Of a stretch of DNA of 64,000 nt, positions 57,370 through 64,000 are shown one piece after another. Source of the stretch: Metapseudomonas otitidis (lineage in GTDB: Bacteria > Pseudomonadota > Gammaproteobacteria > Pseudomonadales > Pseudomonadaceae); the NCBI RefSeq assembly GCF_900111835.1, contig NZ_FOJP01000014.1:62001-126000 (forward strand), in the 5' to 3' direction. A model generated the notes under the pieces. It saw only the letters and a program-made list of their open reading frames with translations. It was not told the DNA's origin and did not search any database. Position 1 is the stretch's first letter; every line of letters begins with the position of its first letter. The translations under genes were made by a program, and so were the position numbers.

Positions 57370-58782
57370 ATGACCACCCGTACCCCTGCGCCGGCCCAGT
57401 CGGCGACCGCTGCCCGCCCGGCGTTCTACACCCTGGCCTGGCGCTGGCATTTCTATGCCGGCCTGTTCGTCATCCCGTTCATGATCCTGCTGTCCGTCAC
57501 CGGGCTGATCTACCTGTTCAAGCCGCAACTGGACCAGGCGATGTACGCCGACCTGCTGTGCGTACCGGCAGCCGGCCAGCCGCTCAGCGCCGATACCCTG
57601 CTGCAGCGGGCGCAGGCCGCCCATCCAGAAGCGGTGGTCAGCAAGTACCTGCCGCCGGTGGCGGAAGGCTGGAGCGGGCAGTTCGTGATCACCGAGCAGG
57701 GCCGCGAGCTGAACCTCTTCATCGACCCGTACAGCGGCCGGATACTGGGCACCCAGGATGCGCTGTGGAACCTCCAGGCCGCCGCGCGCAAGCTGCACGG
57801 CGACCTGCTGATCGGCCCGCTGGGTGATCGCCTGATCGAGCTGGCCGCTGGCTGGGGCATCGTGCTGGTGGTCTCCGGGCTCTACCTCTGGTGGCCACGG
57901 GGCAGCGGCGGTGCCGGTGTGCTGTGGCCGCGCCTGTCGGCACGCGGACGCCTGCTGTGGCGGGACCTGCACGGCGTGACCGGGTTCTGGGGCTCGCTGT
58001 TGCTGCTGTTCATGCTGATGACCGGGATGACCTGGACCGGCTTCTGGGGTGCCCAGTTCGCCGGCGCCTGGAACCACTTCCCGGCAGCCATGTGGGACGA
58101 CGTGCCGAAGTCCGGCCAGGCGGCAGCCAGCCTCAACGAGGTCCATCGCCAGACCGTGCCCTGGGCGGTGGAGACCACGCCCCTGCCCGCCTCCGACCCG
58201 CATGCCGCGCACCACGCCCACGGTGGCGAGCAGGCGCCGGCCAGTGCGTCGCGCATCCCCCTGCAGCAGGTGGTGGACACCGCCCGCGAACGCCAGGTGA
58301 CGCCGGGCTACAGCATCAGCTTCCCCAAGGGCGCCGAGGGCGTGTTCAGCGTCTCGGTGTTCGCCGACGACCCGCGCAACGACGCCACCCTGCACCTGGA
58401 CCAGTACAGCGGCAAGGTGCTGGCGGACGTGCGCTGGGCCGACTATGGCCCGGTGGCGCGCACCGTCGAGACCGGGGTGATGCTCCACGAAGGCAAGCTG
58501 TTCGGCCTGCCCAACCAGCTGCTGATGGCGGCCGTGTGCCTGCTGATCCTGTTCAGCTCGGTCAGCGGCCTGGTGCTCTGGTGGAAGCGTCGCCCGGCCG
58601 GCCGCCTCGGTGTGCCGCCGCTGCGCCATGACCTGCCGCGCTGGAAGGCGGCCATCGGCGTGATGCTGGTACTGGCCGTGGCCTTCCCGCTGGTGGGGGC
58701 CTCGCTGGTGGCCGTGTGGCTGCTGGACCGGGTGGTCCGGCTGCTGCGTCCCCTGGACCGTGCCGACGCCGCTGCCGGCTGA
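57370..58782 (+). CDS. PepSY-associated membrane protein (iron/copper reductase-like)
   Basis: This 470-residue inner-membrane protein has four or five helices: FVIPFMILLSVTGLIYLF (about 35-52), LAAGWGIVLVVSGLYLWWPRG (about 160), FWGSLLLLFMLMTGMTW (about 200), LLMAAVCLLILFSSVSGLVLWWKRR (about 385) and a last one near 430. PepSY-type periplasmic parts lie between them. A His-rich loop DPHAAHHAHGGEQ (about 276-288) suggests metal binding. Such proteins are partners of siderophore-type TonB receptors and may reduce the metal after uptake. TGGAGG precedes the ATG. Confidence 0.85.
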   Translation: MTTRTPAPAQSATAARPAFYTLAWRWHFYAGLFVIPFMILLSVTGLIYLFKPQLDQAMYADLLCVPAAGQPLSADTLLQRAQAAHPEAVVSKYLPPVAEGWSGQFVITEQGRELNLFIDPYSGRILGTQDALWNLQAAARKLHGDLLIGPLGDRLIELAAGWGIVLVVSGLYLWWPRGSGGAGVLWPRLSARGRLLWRDLHGVTGFWGSLLLLFMLMTGMTWTGFWGAQFAGAWNHFPAAMWDDVPKSGQAAASLNEVHRQTVPWAVETTPLPASDPHAAHHAHGGEQAPASASRIPLQQVVDTARERQVTPGYSISFPKGAEGVFSVSVFADDPRNDATLHLDQYSGKVLADVRWADYGPVARTVETGVMLHEGKLFGLPNQLLMAAVCLLILFSSVSGLVLWWKRRPAGRLGVPPLRHDLPRWKAAIGVMLVLAVAFPLVGASLVAVWLLDRVVRLLRPLDRADAAAG

Positions 58783-58904
58783 ACCATCCCAATTCCAACC
58801 GGAGCCCTGCCGCCCGCCCGATGAGGCGGCCCAGGGCTGGGATGCCCGCGCTCCGACATTGAAGACCGGCGCTCAGTGCGCCCTTTGCAAGGCTGATCGA
58901 ACCC

Positions 58905-60944
58905 ATGTCGTCGACGTTCCGCCCATGCACCCTTCGGGGTTTCGTTTCCTGTTCCGGCCTGTCCCTGGCCGCGCTCTGCCTGTCGGCCCACGCCGACAGC
59001 ACCCTGACCCTCGGCACCGTGGAGGTGTCCGGCCAGGAGAGCGGCCCGCTGTCCAGCCGCGACATCCTCAGTTCGGTGGATGTGATCGGCAGTGATGTGC
59101 TGCAGCAGCAACCCGTGCAGTACAGCTGGGAGCTGTTCAACCGCGCCCCGGGGGTGATGCTCACCCAGTTCAACCAGGGCACCACCTCCGGCAAGCTGTC
59201 GTTCCGGGGCTTCAACGGCGAAGGCGAAGTCAACGCCGTGAAGCTGCTGATCGACGGCATCCCCAGCAACACCAACGACGGCAACATGCCGTTCATCGAC
59301 ATGGTCTACCCCCTCGACATCGAGGACATCGAGGTGGTGCGGGGCACCAACGACCCGCGCTACGGCCTGCACAACATCGCCGGCAACGCCGGCATCCACA
59401 CCCGCATCGGCGGCAACGACGGCCACCTGCGCCTGCGCACCGGCAGCTTCGACACCCAGGAGCTGCAGGCGGTCAAGGGCATCGAGTCGGGCAACTGGTC
59501 GCAGAACTACTTCGTCGCCTACCAGAAGAGCGGCGGCTACCGCGACCATGCCGACACCGAGCGCCAGAGCTTCGCCGGCAAGTGGTTCTACACCGCCGAC
59601 GCCGGCTGGCGTGCCGGCCTGATCGCTCGCCACTACAGCGCCGACGCCCTGGAAGCGGGCTACCTGAGCCACGCGGATGCCCATGACGACCCGCGCCAGT
59701 CCTACGCCAGCAATGCCACGGACCAGGGCAACCGCGAGATGAACCAGCTCAGCCTGCACCTGGACGCCGACCTGGCCGATGACCTGGCCTGGTCCGCCAA
59801 GAGCTACGTCAACACCTTCAAGGACCAGCGCTGGACCCGCTACTGGCGCACCGTGAGCCAGCAGGAACGGGTGGCCGACGAAACCCAGTACGGCGCCCTC
59901 AGCAGCCTCACCTGGCGCCCCGTGGTCAGCGGCCTGCACGACTTCGCCCTGGAGGGCGGCGCCGAGGTGCAACGGCAGGAGAACGAGAGCCTGCGCTACC
60001 GCACCAGCCAGCGCACCCGCCTGGCCCAGACCCGCGACCAGCGCTTCGACCTGAACATCTATGGCGCCTACGTGCAGACGGTGATCGAGCCGGTGGAGTC
60101 CTTGCGCCTGGTCCCGGCCTACCGCGTCGACCGCCTCTACGGCGACTACAAGAACGGCCTGACCGGCGAGCGTGCCGAGGTGAACGACTACGGCAGCATC
60201 CGCCAGCCCAAGTTCAGCATCGTCTACAGCCCCTGGCGCGAGGCCAGCCTGTACGCCAACTGGGGCCGCACCTTCCAGGTCGGCGTCGGCTCCGGCGCCT
60301 ACCGCCTGGCCAGCCAGAGCGACGACCTCAAACCGTCCATCAACGAAGGCTGGGAGACGGGCCTGAAGTTCAGCCCGGTGCAGTGGCTCGACGGCCGCAT
60401 CGCCTACTGGGAGCAGCACGCCACCGACGAGGTGCAGCGCAAGCTCAACGACGCCGTCGGCGATTCGGAGAACGTCGGCGAAACCCTGCGCCGGGGCTAT
60501 GACCTGCAGCTGAACCTGACCCCGGACGAGCGCACCCGCGTGTGGCTGTCCTACTCGCGGCAGTTCTCCGAGATCCTCGAGCCCAACCCGAACCTTCCCG
60601 CCAGCAAGGGCCGGGAAATGGACCACGTACCCCATCACCTCTACGCCCTGGGCGCCGAGTACCAGGCCACCGAGCGCCTGCAGCTGAGCGCCTGGCTCAA
60701 CGGCCAGAGCGACTACTACCTGGAGCGCACCAACAGCACCGGTGAGTACGGCGGCTTCGTGCTGCTCAACCTGGGCGCCACCTACCGCCTGACGGAGTCC
60801 GTGAGCGTGGACATGCAGCTGAAGAACGTCGACAACCGCTACTACGAGTACGTCTGGTACGACTCCACCGCCGGTGTGCAGCAGGACCTGCACGCCCCCG
60901 GCGACGGCCGCGCGCTCTATGCCGGCCTGACCCTGGACTTCTGA
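58905..60944 (+). CDS. TonB-dependent receptor of the second cluster
   Basis: This 679-residue outer-membrane receptor has a signal peptide ending SAHA. Plug motifs are VEVSGQESG, KLSFRGFNGEGEVNAVKLLIDGIPSN and IEDIEVVRGTNDPRYGLHNIAGNAG. The beta-barrel ends in LYAGLTLDF. It belongs to the broad FecA/siderophore-type group but has no N-terminal signalling domain. The ligand is unknown. Its neighbours (PepSY, DUF2946 and an MbnC homologue) point to a metal-peptide or copper-related substrate. AAGGCTGATCG lies before the ATG. Confidence 0.85.
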   Translation: MSSTFRPCTLRGFVSCSGLSLAALCLSAHADSTLTLGTVEVSGQESGPLSSRDILSSVDVIGSDVLQQQPVQYSWELFNRAPGVMLTQFNQGTTSGKLSFRGFNGEGEVNAVKLLIDGIPSNTNDGNMPFIDMVYPLDIEDIEVVRGTNDPRYGLHNIAGNAGIHTRIGGNDGHLRLRTGSFDTQELQAVKGIESGNWSQNYFVAYQKSGGYRDHADTERQSFAGKWFYTADAGWRAGLIARHYSADALEAGYLSHADAHDDPRQSYASNATDQGNREMNQLSLHLDADLADDLAWSAKSYVNTFKDQRWTRYWRTVSQQERVADETQYGALSSLTWRPVVSGLHDFALEGGAEVQRQENESLRYRTSQRTRLAQTRDQRFDLNIYGAYVQTVIEPVESLRLVPAYRVDRLYGDYKNGLTGERAEVNDYGSIRQPKFSIVYSPWREASLYANWGRTFQVGVGSGAYRLASQSDDLKPSINEGWETGLKFSPVQWLDGRIAYWEQHATDEVQRKLNDAVGDSENVGETLRRGYDLQLNLTPDERTRVWLSYSRQFSEILEPNPNLPASKGREMDHVPHHLYALGAEYQATERLQLSAWLNGQSDYYLERTNSTGEYGGFVLLNLGATYRLTESVSVDMQLKNVDNRYYEYVWYDSTAGVQQDLHAPGDGRALYAGLTLDF

Positions 60945-60993
60945 GGCGGATGCCCATGCGCCCGGTCCCTTCGTCCTGCCCAGGTGAGCGTCG

Positions 60994-61389
60994 ATGAACG
61001 CGCGCCTGCGCCGGCTGGGCGCGCACCTCGGGCTGCTGGCCCTGGCACTCATCGTGCTGGGGCCGCTGGTGGCCCGCCTGCAGGCCCCCGTGCAGGACTG
61101 GAGCTGGCTGCAGGCGCTGGCCTGCCACGCCGGCGGCGTCCAGGCCAGCCCGGGGCCGGCGCCCCTTCCGTTGCAACCCAAGGCGCCCGAAGCCCCCGCG
61201 CTGACGGTGCTGGACGCCTGCGGCTACTGCTCGCTGCTGCTCAACTCCCCGGCGGCCACCGGCCCGCTCTGGCAGCCGCTGCCCTGCGCCCACCCCGGTA
61301 CACCGGTGTGCTCGGGCCAGCCCCTGGCGGCGCTTGCCGCCCTGCACTTCCCCTCCTCCCGCTCCCGGGCGCCGCCGGCCATCGCCTGA
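60994..61389 (+). CDS. DUF2946 protein (second of two)
   Basis: This 131-residue protein has one N-terminal helix (LGLLALALIVLGPLVARL) and a periplasmic part with ALACHAGG, DACGYCSLLLNSP, PCAHPGTPVC and a His-containing end. The CxYC motif after an Asp is typical of DUF2946 and could bind Cu(I). It follows the TonB receptor by 49 bases and precedes the MbnC homologue. Confidence 0.75.
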   Translation: MNARLRRLGAHLGLLALALIVLGPLVARLQAPVQDWSWLQALACHAGGVQASPGPAPLPLQPKAPEAPALTVLDACGYCSLLLNSPAATGPLWQPLPCAHPGTPVCSGQPLAALAALHFPSSRSRAPPAIA

Positions 61390-61437
61390 TCGTCCGTCAC
61401 CGGCCGGCCTGCAACACCGGCCGAACCCAGGGTTAGA

Positions 61438-61453
61438 CGGGCCAAGAGGCCCG
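61438..61453 (+). terminator. Hairpin before the orphan MbnC homologue
   Basis: CGGGCC, loop AAGA, GGCCCG form a perfect 6-bp stem. It ends 6 bases before the ribosome site (AAGGAG) of the MbnC-like gene and resembles, on a smaller scale, the hairpin before mbnB. Confidence 0.4.
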
Positions 61454-61474
61454 CGATGACAAGGAGCGTGAGCG

Positions 61475-62026
61475 ATGCGTTCACCCAAACTCAGGTCCAC
61501 CCTCTCCACCCGCCGCGCGGGTGGCGAGCAACCCTTTCCCGACTACCCCAGCAATGCGCGGTCGTTCATTGCGCTGGACACGCGGCTGCTGCCGTACTGG
61601 CACATGCTGTTCGACCTCTGCCCGGTGCTGCTCAAGCTCGATCCGCCGGAGGGCGTGGGGCTGTTTCGCGCCTTCATGGTCTGGGCCTACCGCCACCAGC
61701 CAGCGCAGGACTGGACCTTCCACATCAGCTTCTGCCGCTGGCTGCTGCAGTCCGGGTACGCCCCCCAGGTGAAGGCCGCCCATGTGGAGAGCCTGCTCTC
61801 TGCAGCAGCGGCACGCTGGATCAACAGCGACCCCAGCGAGGCCCAGGGCATCCTCCTGGCGTGCAGCGCCTTCCCCATGACCACCGTGGAATGGAAGGAA
61901 GGCAACGCCGTCGGCAGCGACGCCGATATCCAGGTGCTGCCGCCGGCACGCTTCGACTTCGCCTGGTCGCCCCTGGGCCGTGGCGGCATCGGCAGCTTCC
62001 GCCGCTGGCTGAGGATCCACGATTGA
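61475..62026 (+). CDS. Orphan MbnC homologue
   Basis: This 183-residue protein aligns along its length with the MbnC at 52699: YPSNARSFIALDTRLLPYWHMLFDLCPVLL against YPRDSRAFVRIDTSLRVYWHSLFDICPGLL (each read in parts), then GLFRAFMVWAYRH against AIFRPFMAWAVEQ, and SQRGI-like SEAQGILLACSAFP against SRQRGIVLGSAALP. No DUF692/MbnB gene and no recognisable precursor lie beside it. It may use the MbnB of the nearby operon or a distant partner. AAGGAGCGTGAGCG precedes the ATG. Confidence 0.85.
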   Translation: MRSPKLRSTLSTRRAGGEQPFPDYPSNARSFIALDTRLLPYWHMLFDLCPVLLKLDPPEGVGLFRAFMVWAYRHQPAQDWTFHISFCRWLLQSGYAPQVKAAHVESLLSAAAARWINSDPSEAQGILLACSAFPMTTVEWKEGNAVGSDADIQVLPPARFDFAWSPLGRGGIGSFRRWLRIHD

Positions 62027-62028
62027 AC

Positions 62029-62106
62029 CTGCGACAGCCTGCCGCAGGCACCTGTCCGGCGTGTAACGGCGCCTGCCGGGTACCCGGCTGCGGCAGGCCG
62101 TCGCAG
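62029..62106. repeat. Large inverted repeat after the MbnC homologue
   Basis: CTGCGACAGCCTGCCGCAG (62029-62047) and CTGCGGCAGGCCGTCGCAG (62088-62106) are reverse complements with one mismatch in 19 bases, separated by 40 bases that themselves contain shorter repeats. It starts 3 bases after the stop codon. It may be a terminator-like structure or a REP-type pair. Confidence 0.75.
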
Positions 62107-62136
62107 TTGAGGGGGTTTTCACGCCCCCACTAGGAT
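62107..62136 (+). promoter_or_regulatory. Promoter of the small-RNA candidate
   Basis: TTGAGG (62107-62112) and TAGGAT (62131-62136) are 18 bases apart and place the start of transcription at about 62140-62143. The spacer holds GGGGG and CCCCC runs that could pair. Confidence 0.6.
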
Positions 62137-62139
62137 GGC

Positions 62140-62250
62140 GGGGCCCCGAACCTGGAGTTGTCCTTGGCAGGGCTTCCACGGTTGGGTTCGGGGCCCCCCT
62201 CGAATCGACACCGTCGATGACGACCCTCCCGCACGGGAGGGTCTTTTTTT
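62140..62250 (+). ncRNA. Small RNA candidate, about 111 nt
   Basis: The RNA would begin with a perfect 13-bp stem (GGGGCCCCGAACC at 62140-62152 with GGTTCGGGGCCCC at 62185-62197) enclosing a 32-base loop that contains TGGAG and CTTCC. A short TCGA-type hairpin follows (GTCGA region near 62214), and it ends in a textbook terminator (62222-62250). Its own promoter lies directly upstream, and no reading frame is apparent. I cannot assign it to a known Pseudomonas RNA family. Confidence 0.72.
62222..62250 (+). terminator. Rho-independent terminator of the small RNA
   Basis: GACCCTCCC, loop GCAC, GGGAGGGTC, then seven T residues. This is the clearest intrinsic terminator in the window. Confidence 0.92.
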
Positions 62251-62330
62251 CAGGCTGTCGGGCCCGGCAAGATAGCGCCCGGCAGACGCCACCGTGATCC
62301 GATAACAACACCCACGATGAGGAATCCCCG

Positions 62331-62627
62331 ATGAAAGCCATCCTGCTCGCTTTCGGCCTGCTGTCCCTGGGCGCCATCCAGACCGCCCAAGCCGCCCAGG
62401 ACCCGGAAGCCGTGTTCAACCGCGCCTGCGGCATGTGCCACAACGGCCAGCTGCCCCAGGCGCCGAAGAAAGGCGACCACGCCGCCTGGGCCCCGCGCCT
62501 GGCCCAGGGCAACGACACCCTGGTCAAGCACGTCACCGAAGGCTTCAACGCCATGCCGCCGCGCGGCCTGTGCATGGACTGCTCGGCCGAGGACTACAAG
62601 GCCGTCATCGAGTGGATGAGCAAGTAA
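62331..62627 (+). CDS. Cytochrome c5-like monoheme cytochrome
   Basis: This 98-residue exported protein has a signal peptide ending AQAA, the heme motif CGMCH (about 35-39) and the distal Met in FNAMPPRG. A C-terminal CMDC pair (GLCMDCSAEDY) is the disulfide typical of cytochrome c5. It carries electrons in the periplasm. GAGGAATCC precedes the ATG. It lies 80 bases after the terminator of the small RNA. Confidence 0.88.
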   Translation: MKAILLAFGLLSLGAIQTAQAAQDPEAVFNRACGMCHNGQLPQAPKKGDHAAWAPRLAQGNDTLVKHVTEGFNAMPPRGLCMDCSAEDYKAVIEWMSK

Positions 62628-62643
62628 CCCGGTAATGCCCTTC

Positions 62644-62667
62644 GCGGCGCCTGTCCATGGGCGCCGC
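62644..62667. terminator. Hairpin between convergent genes
   Basis: GCGGCGCC (62644-62651), loop TGTCCATG, GGCGCCGC (62660-62667). It lies between the cytochrome gene and the stop of the minus-strand chemoreceptor-type gene and could serve both. Confidence 0.55.
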
Positions 62668-62671
62668 TTCC

Positions 62672-64000
62672 CTAGCCGTTCACCCGCCCCGTCAACCCGC
62701 TCAGGGTGTCCGCCAGCTCCCGCGTGCGGCTGGAGGTTTCCTCGGTCAGCAGCGCCGACTCGCGCAGCGTGCCGATCATCCCGCCCAGTGATGCCACTTC
62801 GTCCGCCTGCTGCTGGATGTGCCCGGCCACCACGGTGATGGCCTGGGACAGCTGGTCGACGTCGGTGCCGATCTCGGCGGCGTTCTTGTGGGTGATCTGC
62901 GCCAGGTTGCGCACCTCGTCCGCCACCACCGCGAACCCGCGTCCCATTTCCCCGGCCCGTGCCGCTTCGATGGCGGCGTTGAGCGCCAGCAGGTTGGTCT
63001 GCCCGGCGATCTGCTGGATGACCTGGACGATGGACTGGATGCGCAGGCTGGAGCGCGCCAGTTCGTCGGCGCTGCGCACCACCGTGGAGCCCTGCTCGGT
63101 GAGGCTGCGCACGGTCTGCTCGGCCTGGCCGGTGACTTCGCCCTGGCGGGCGATGTTCTCGGTCAGCACGTCCATGCTCTGGTGCAGGTCGTCGGCATGC
63201 AGGCGCAGCTGTTCACCGATCTCCCGCTGGCTGCTCTCCGCGGCCTGCAGCACGCGGCCCAGGTCGGCCAGGCCCTGGAACACCGGGCGGATGTGCTCGT
63301 CCAGGCCCTCGCTGTCGACGCTGCTGCTGTAGTCGTGGCGCTTGAACGCCTCGATCTGGCTGACCACCACCTGGCTGAGCCCGGCCAGCTTCTTCACCTG
63401 GCGGCGCAGGAAGAAGGCCTTGAACTCGCCGTAGTGGATGGGGAAGCGGTCCATGTACTCGTCGGTGAAGGCCTCGCCGGGCGCCACCTGGAAGAAGAAC
63501 ACCGCCGTCAGGGTCTGGTTGAGGTTGAGCCCGAGGATCTCGCCGAAGGTGGAGAACCCCACCACCGGCACCTCGCCGAACACCCCGCTCATGCGGCCCA
63601 GCTCGTCACCGTTGTTCAGGCGCCGGAGGATGCAGTCGTTGAGCAGCCCGAGCAGCGGCGTGCCGCCCTTGCCACGGAGGAACTGGGCGAAGTCGCGGCG
63701 GGTCGCCTCCACCAGCGAGGTGCGCTTGACCATCACCAGCTCTTCCCCCGGCGCCACGTCGCAGAACAGGTGCACCACCTCGCGCTGCAGGTCGATCTGG
63801 GCGATGGAGCGCACGAACAGCTGTTCGCCGACGCGAATGGCGAAGGAGTATTCCGCCAGGCGCCGCTCCAGTTCATCCGGGCGGCAGCCCAGTGCCTCGC
63901 ACAGTGCCGTGACCATGCTGACGATGCGCCCCTTGGCGTCCACCACCTGGCGGATGCTGCGTTCCTCCAGGGACGCGGTCAGCACGCTGAAGCTGACGCT
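62672..64000 (-). CDS. FIST-domain chemoreceptor-type protein (5' end outside window)
   Basis: At least 442 residues are visible, and the frame stays open to the window edge, so the start is missing. The upstream part matches the C-terminal half of a FIST sensor domain ([46 protein letters not shown]). The downstream part is a methyl-accepting signalling domain with the conserved hairpin tip [20 protein letters not shown] and [15 protein letters not shown]. There is no transmembrane helix in the visible part, so it is probably a cytosolic receptor that passes signals to CheA. Confidence 0.88.
   Translation of the reverse strand, partial: SVSFSVLTASLEERSIRQVVDAKGRIVSMVTALCEALGCRPDELERRLAEYSFAIRVGEQLFVRSIAQIDLQREVVHLFCDVAPGEELVMVKRTSLVEATRRDFAQFLRGKGGTPLLGLLNDCILRRLNNGDELGRMSGVFGEVPVVGFSTFGEILGLNLNQTLTAVFFFQVAPGEAFTDEYMDRFPIHYGEFKAFFLRRQVKKLAGLSQVVVSQIEAFKRHDYSSSVDSEGLDEHIRPVFQGLADLGRVLQAAESSQREIGEQLRLHADDLHQSMDVLTENIARQGEVTGQAEQTVRSLTEQGSTVVRSADELARSSLRIQSIVQVIQQIAGQTNLLALNAAIEAARAGEMGRGFAVVADEVRNLAQITHKNAAEIGTDVDQLSQAITVVAGHIQQQADEVASLGGMIGTLRESALLTEETSSRTRELADTLSGLTGRVNG

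Noticed and set aside
60950-60997. 15-residue frame MPMRPVPSSCPGERR before the second DUF2946 gene, considered as a precursor peptide for the orphan MbnC homologue
   Set aside because: It has one Cys, no MbnA-like leader and a poorly spaced ribosome site. It is more likely chance or a coupling leader.

Overview
The window is GC-rich and densely coded. It looks like a chromosomal stretch of a Pseudomonas-type gammaproteobacterium. The reasons are the gene content (a glgA-treZ-malQ-treY-glgX block, a ydcSTUV-like polyamine transporter with spermidine dehydrogenase, several GGDEF/EAL proteins), the strong codon bias towards G/C third positions, and many 4-base ATGA start/stop overlaps. I see no transposases, phage genes, tRNA, rRNA or CRISPR array.

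Layout. 0-4.2 kb: a three-gene plus-strand operon of a heme-motif lipoprotein, a protein resembling the N-terminal half of VioB (violacein pathway), and a beta-propeller protein. 4.2-10 kb (minus): a small secreted protein, a REC-GGDEF response regulator and its large hybrid sensor kinase. 10-12.5 kb: an alpha/beta hydrolase, a lipoprotein, and a small HTH regulator with a DUF2975 membrane protein. 12.8-23.8 kb: a polyamine catabolism locus (LysR regulator, two aminoaldehyde dehydrogenases, ydcS/T/U/V-type ABC transporter, SnoaL-like protein, Tat-exported spermidine dehydrogenase). Together these can import polyamines, cleave spermidine to 4-aminobutanal and oxidise that to GABA. 23.9-29.8 kb: c-di-GMP phosphodiesterase, CigR-like protein, PLP lyase, small secreted proteins, MscS channel, CinA/PncC-type amidohydrolase. 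30-43.7 kb: a ten-gene, translationally coupled glycogen/trehalose operon whose last four genes (acyl-CoA dehydrogenase-like, PIG-L deacetylase, methyltransferase, GT2) look like a separate small glycoconjugate pathway. 43.7-47.2 kb (minus): diguanylate cyclase, LysR regulator and a CbiM-like cobalt transporter gene under a cobalamin riboswitch.

The most notable region is 47.5-54.5 kb. It is a complete methanobactin-type operon, mbnT-mbnP-mbnH-mbnA-mbnB-mbnC-mbnM. Its 31-residue precursor gene mbnA (51744-51839) has an IKIASKK leader and a CCGACC core. The operon should make, modify, export and re-import a copper-binding peptide, and it carries the MbnP/MbnH copper-protein/diheme pair.

54.5-56.8 kb holds small genes and a manganese catalase. 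56.9-62.0 kb holds a second metal-uptake-like cluster: DUF2946, PepSY protein, TonB receptor, DUF2946 and an MbnC homologue without an MbnB partner or visible precursor. It is followed by a large inverted repeat, a strong small-RNA candidate (62140-62250) with its own promoter and terminator, a cytochrome c5-like gene, and a FIST/chemoreceptor-type gene cut by the window edge.
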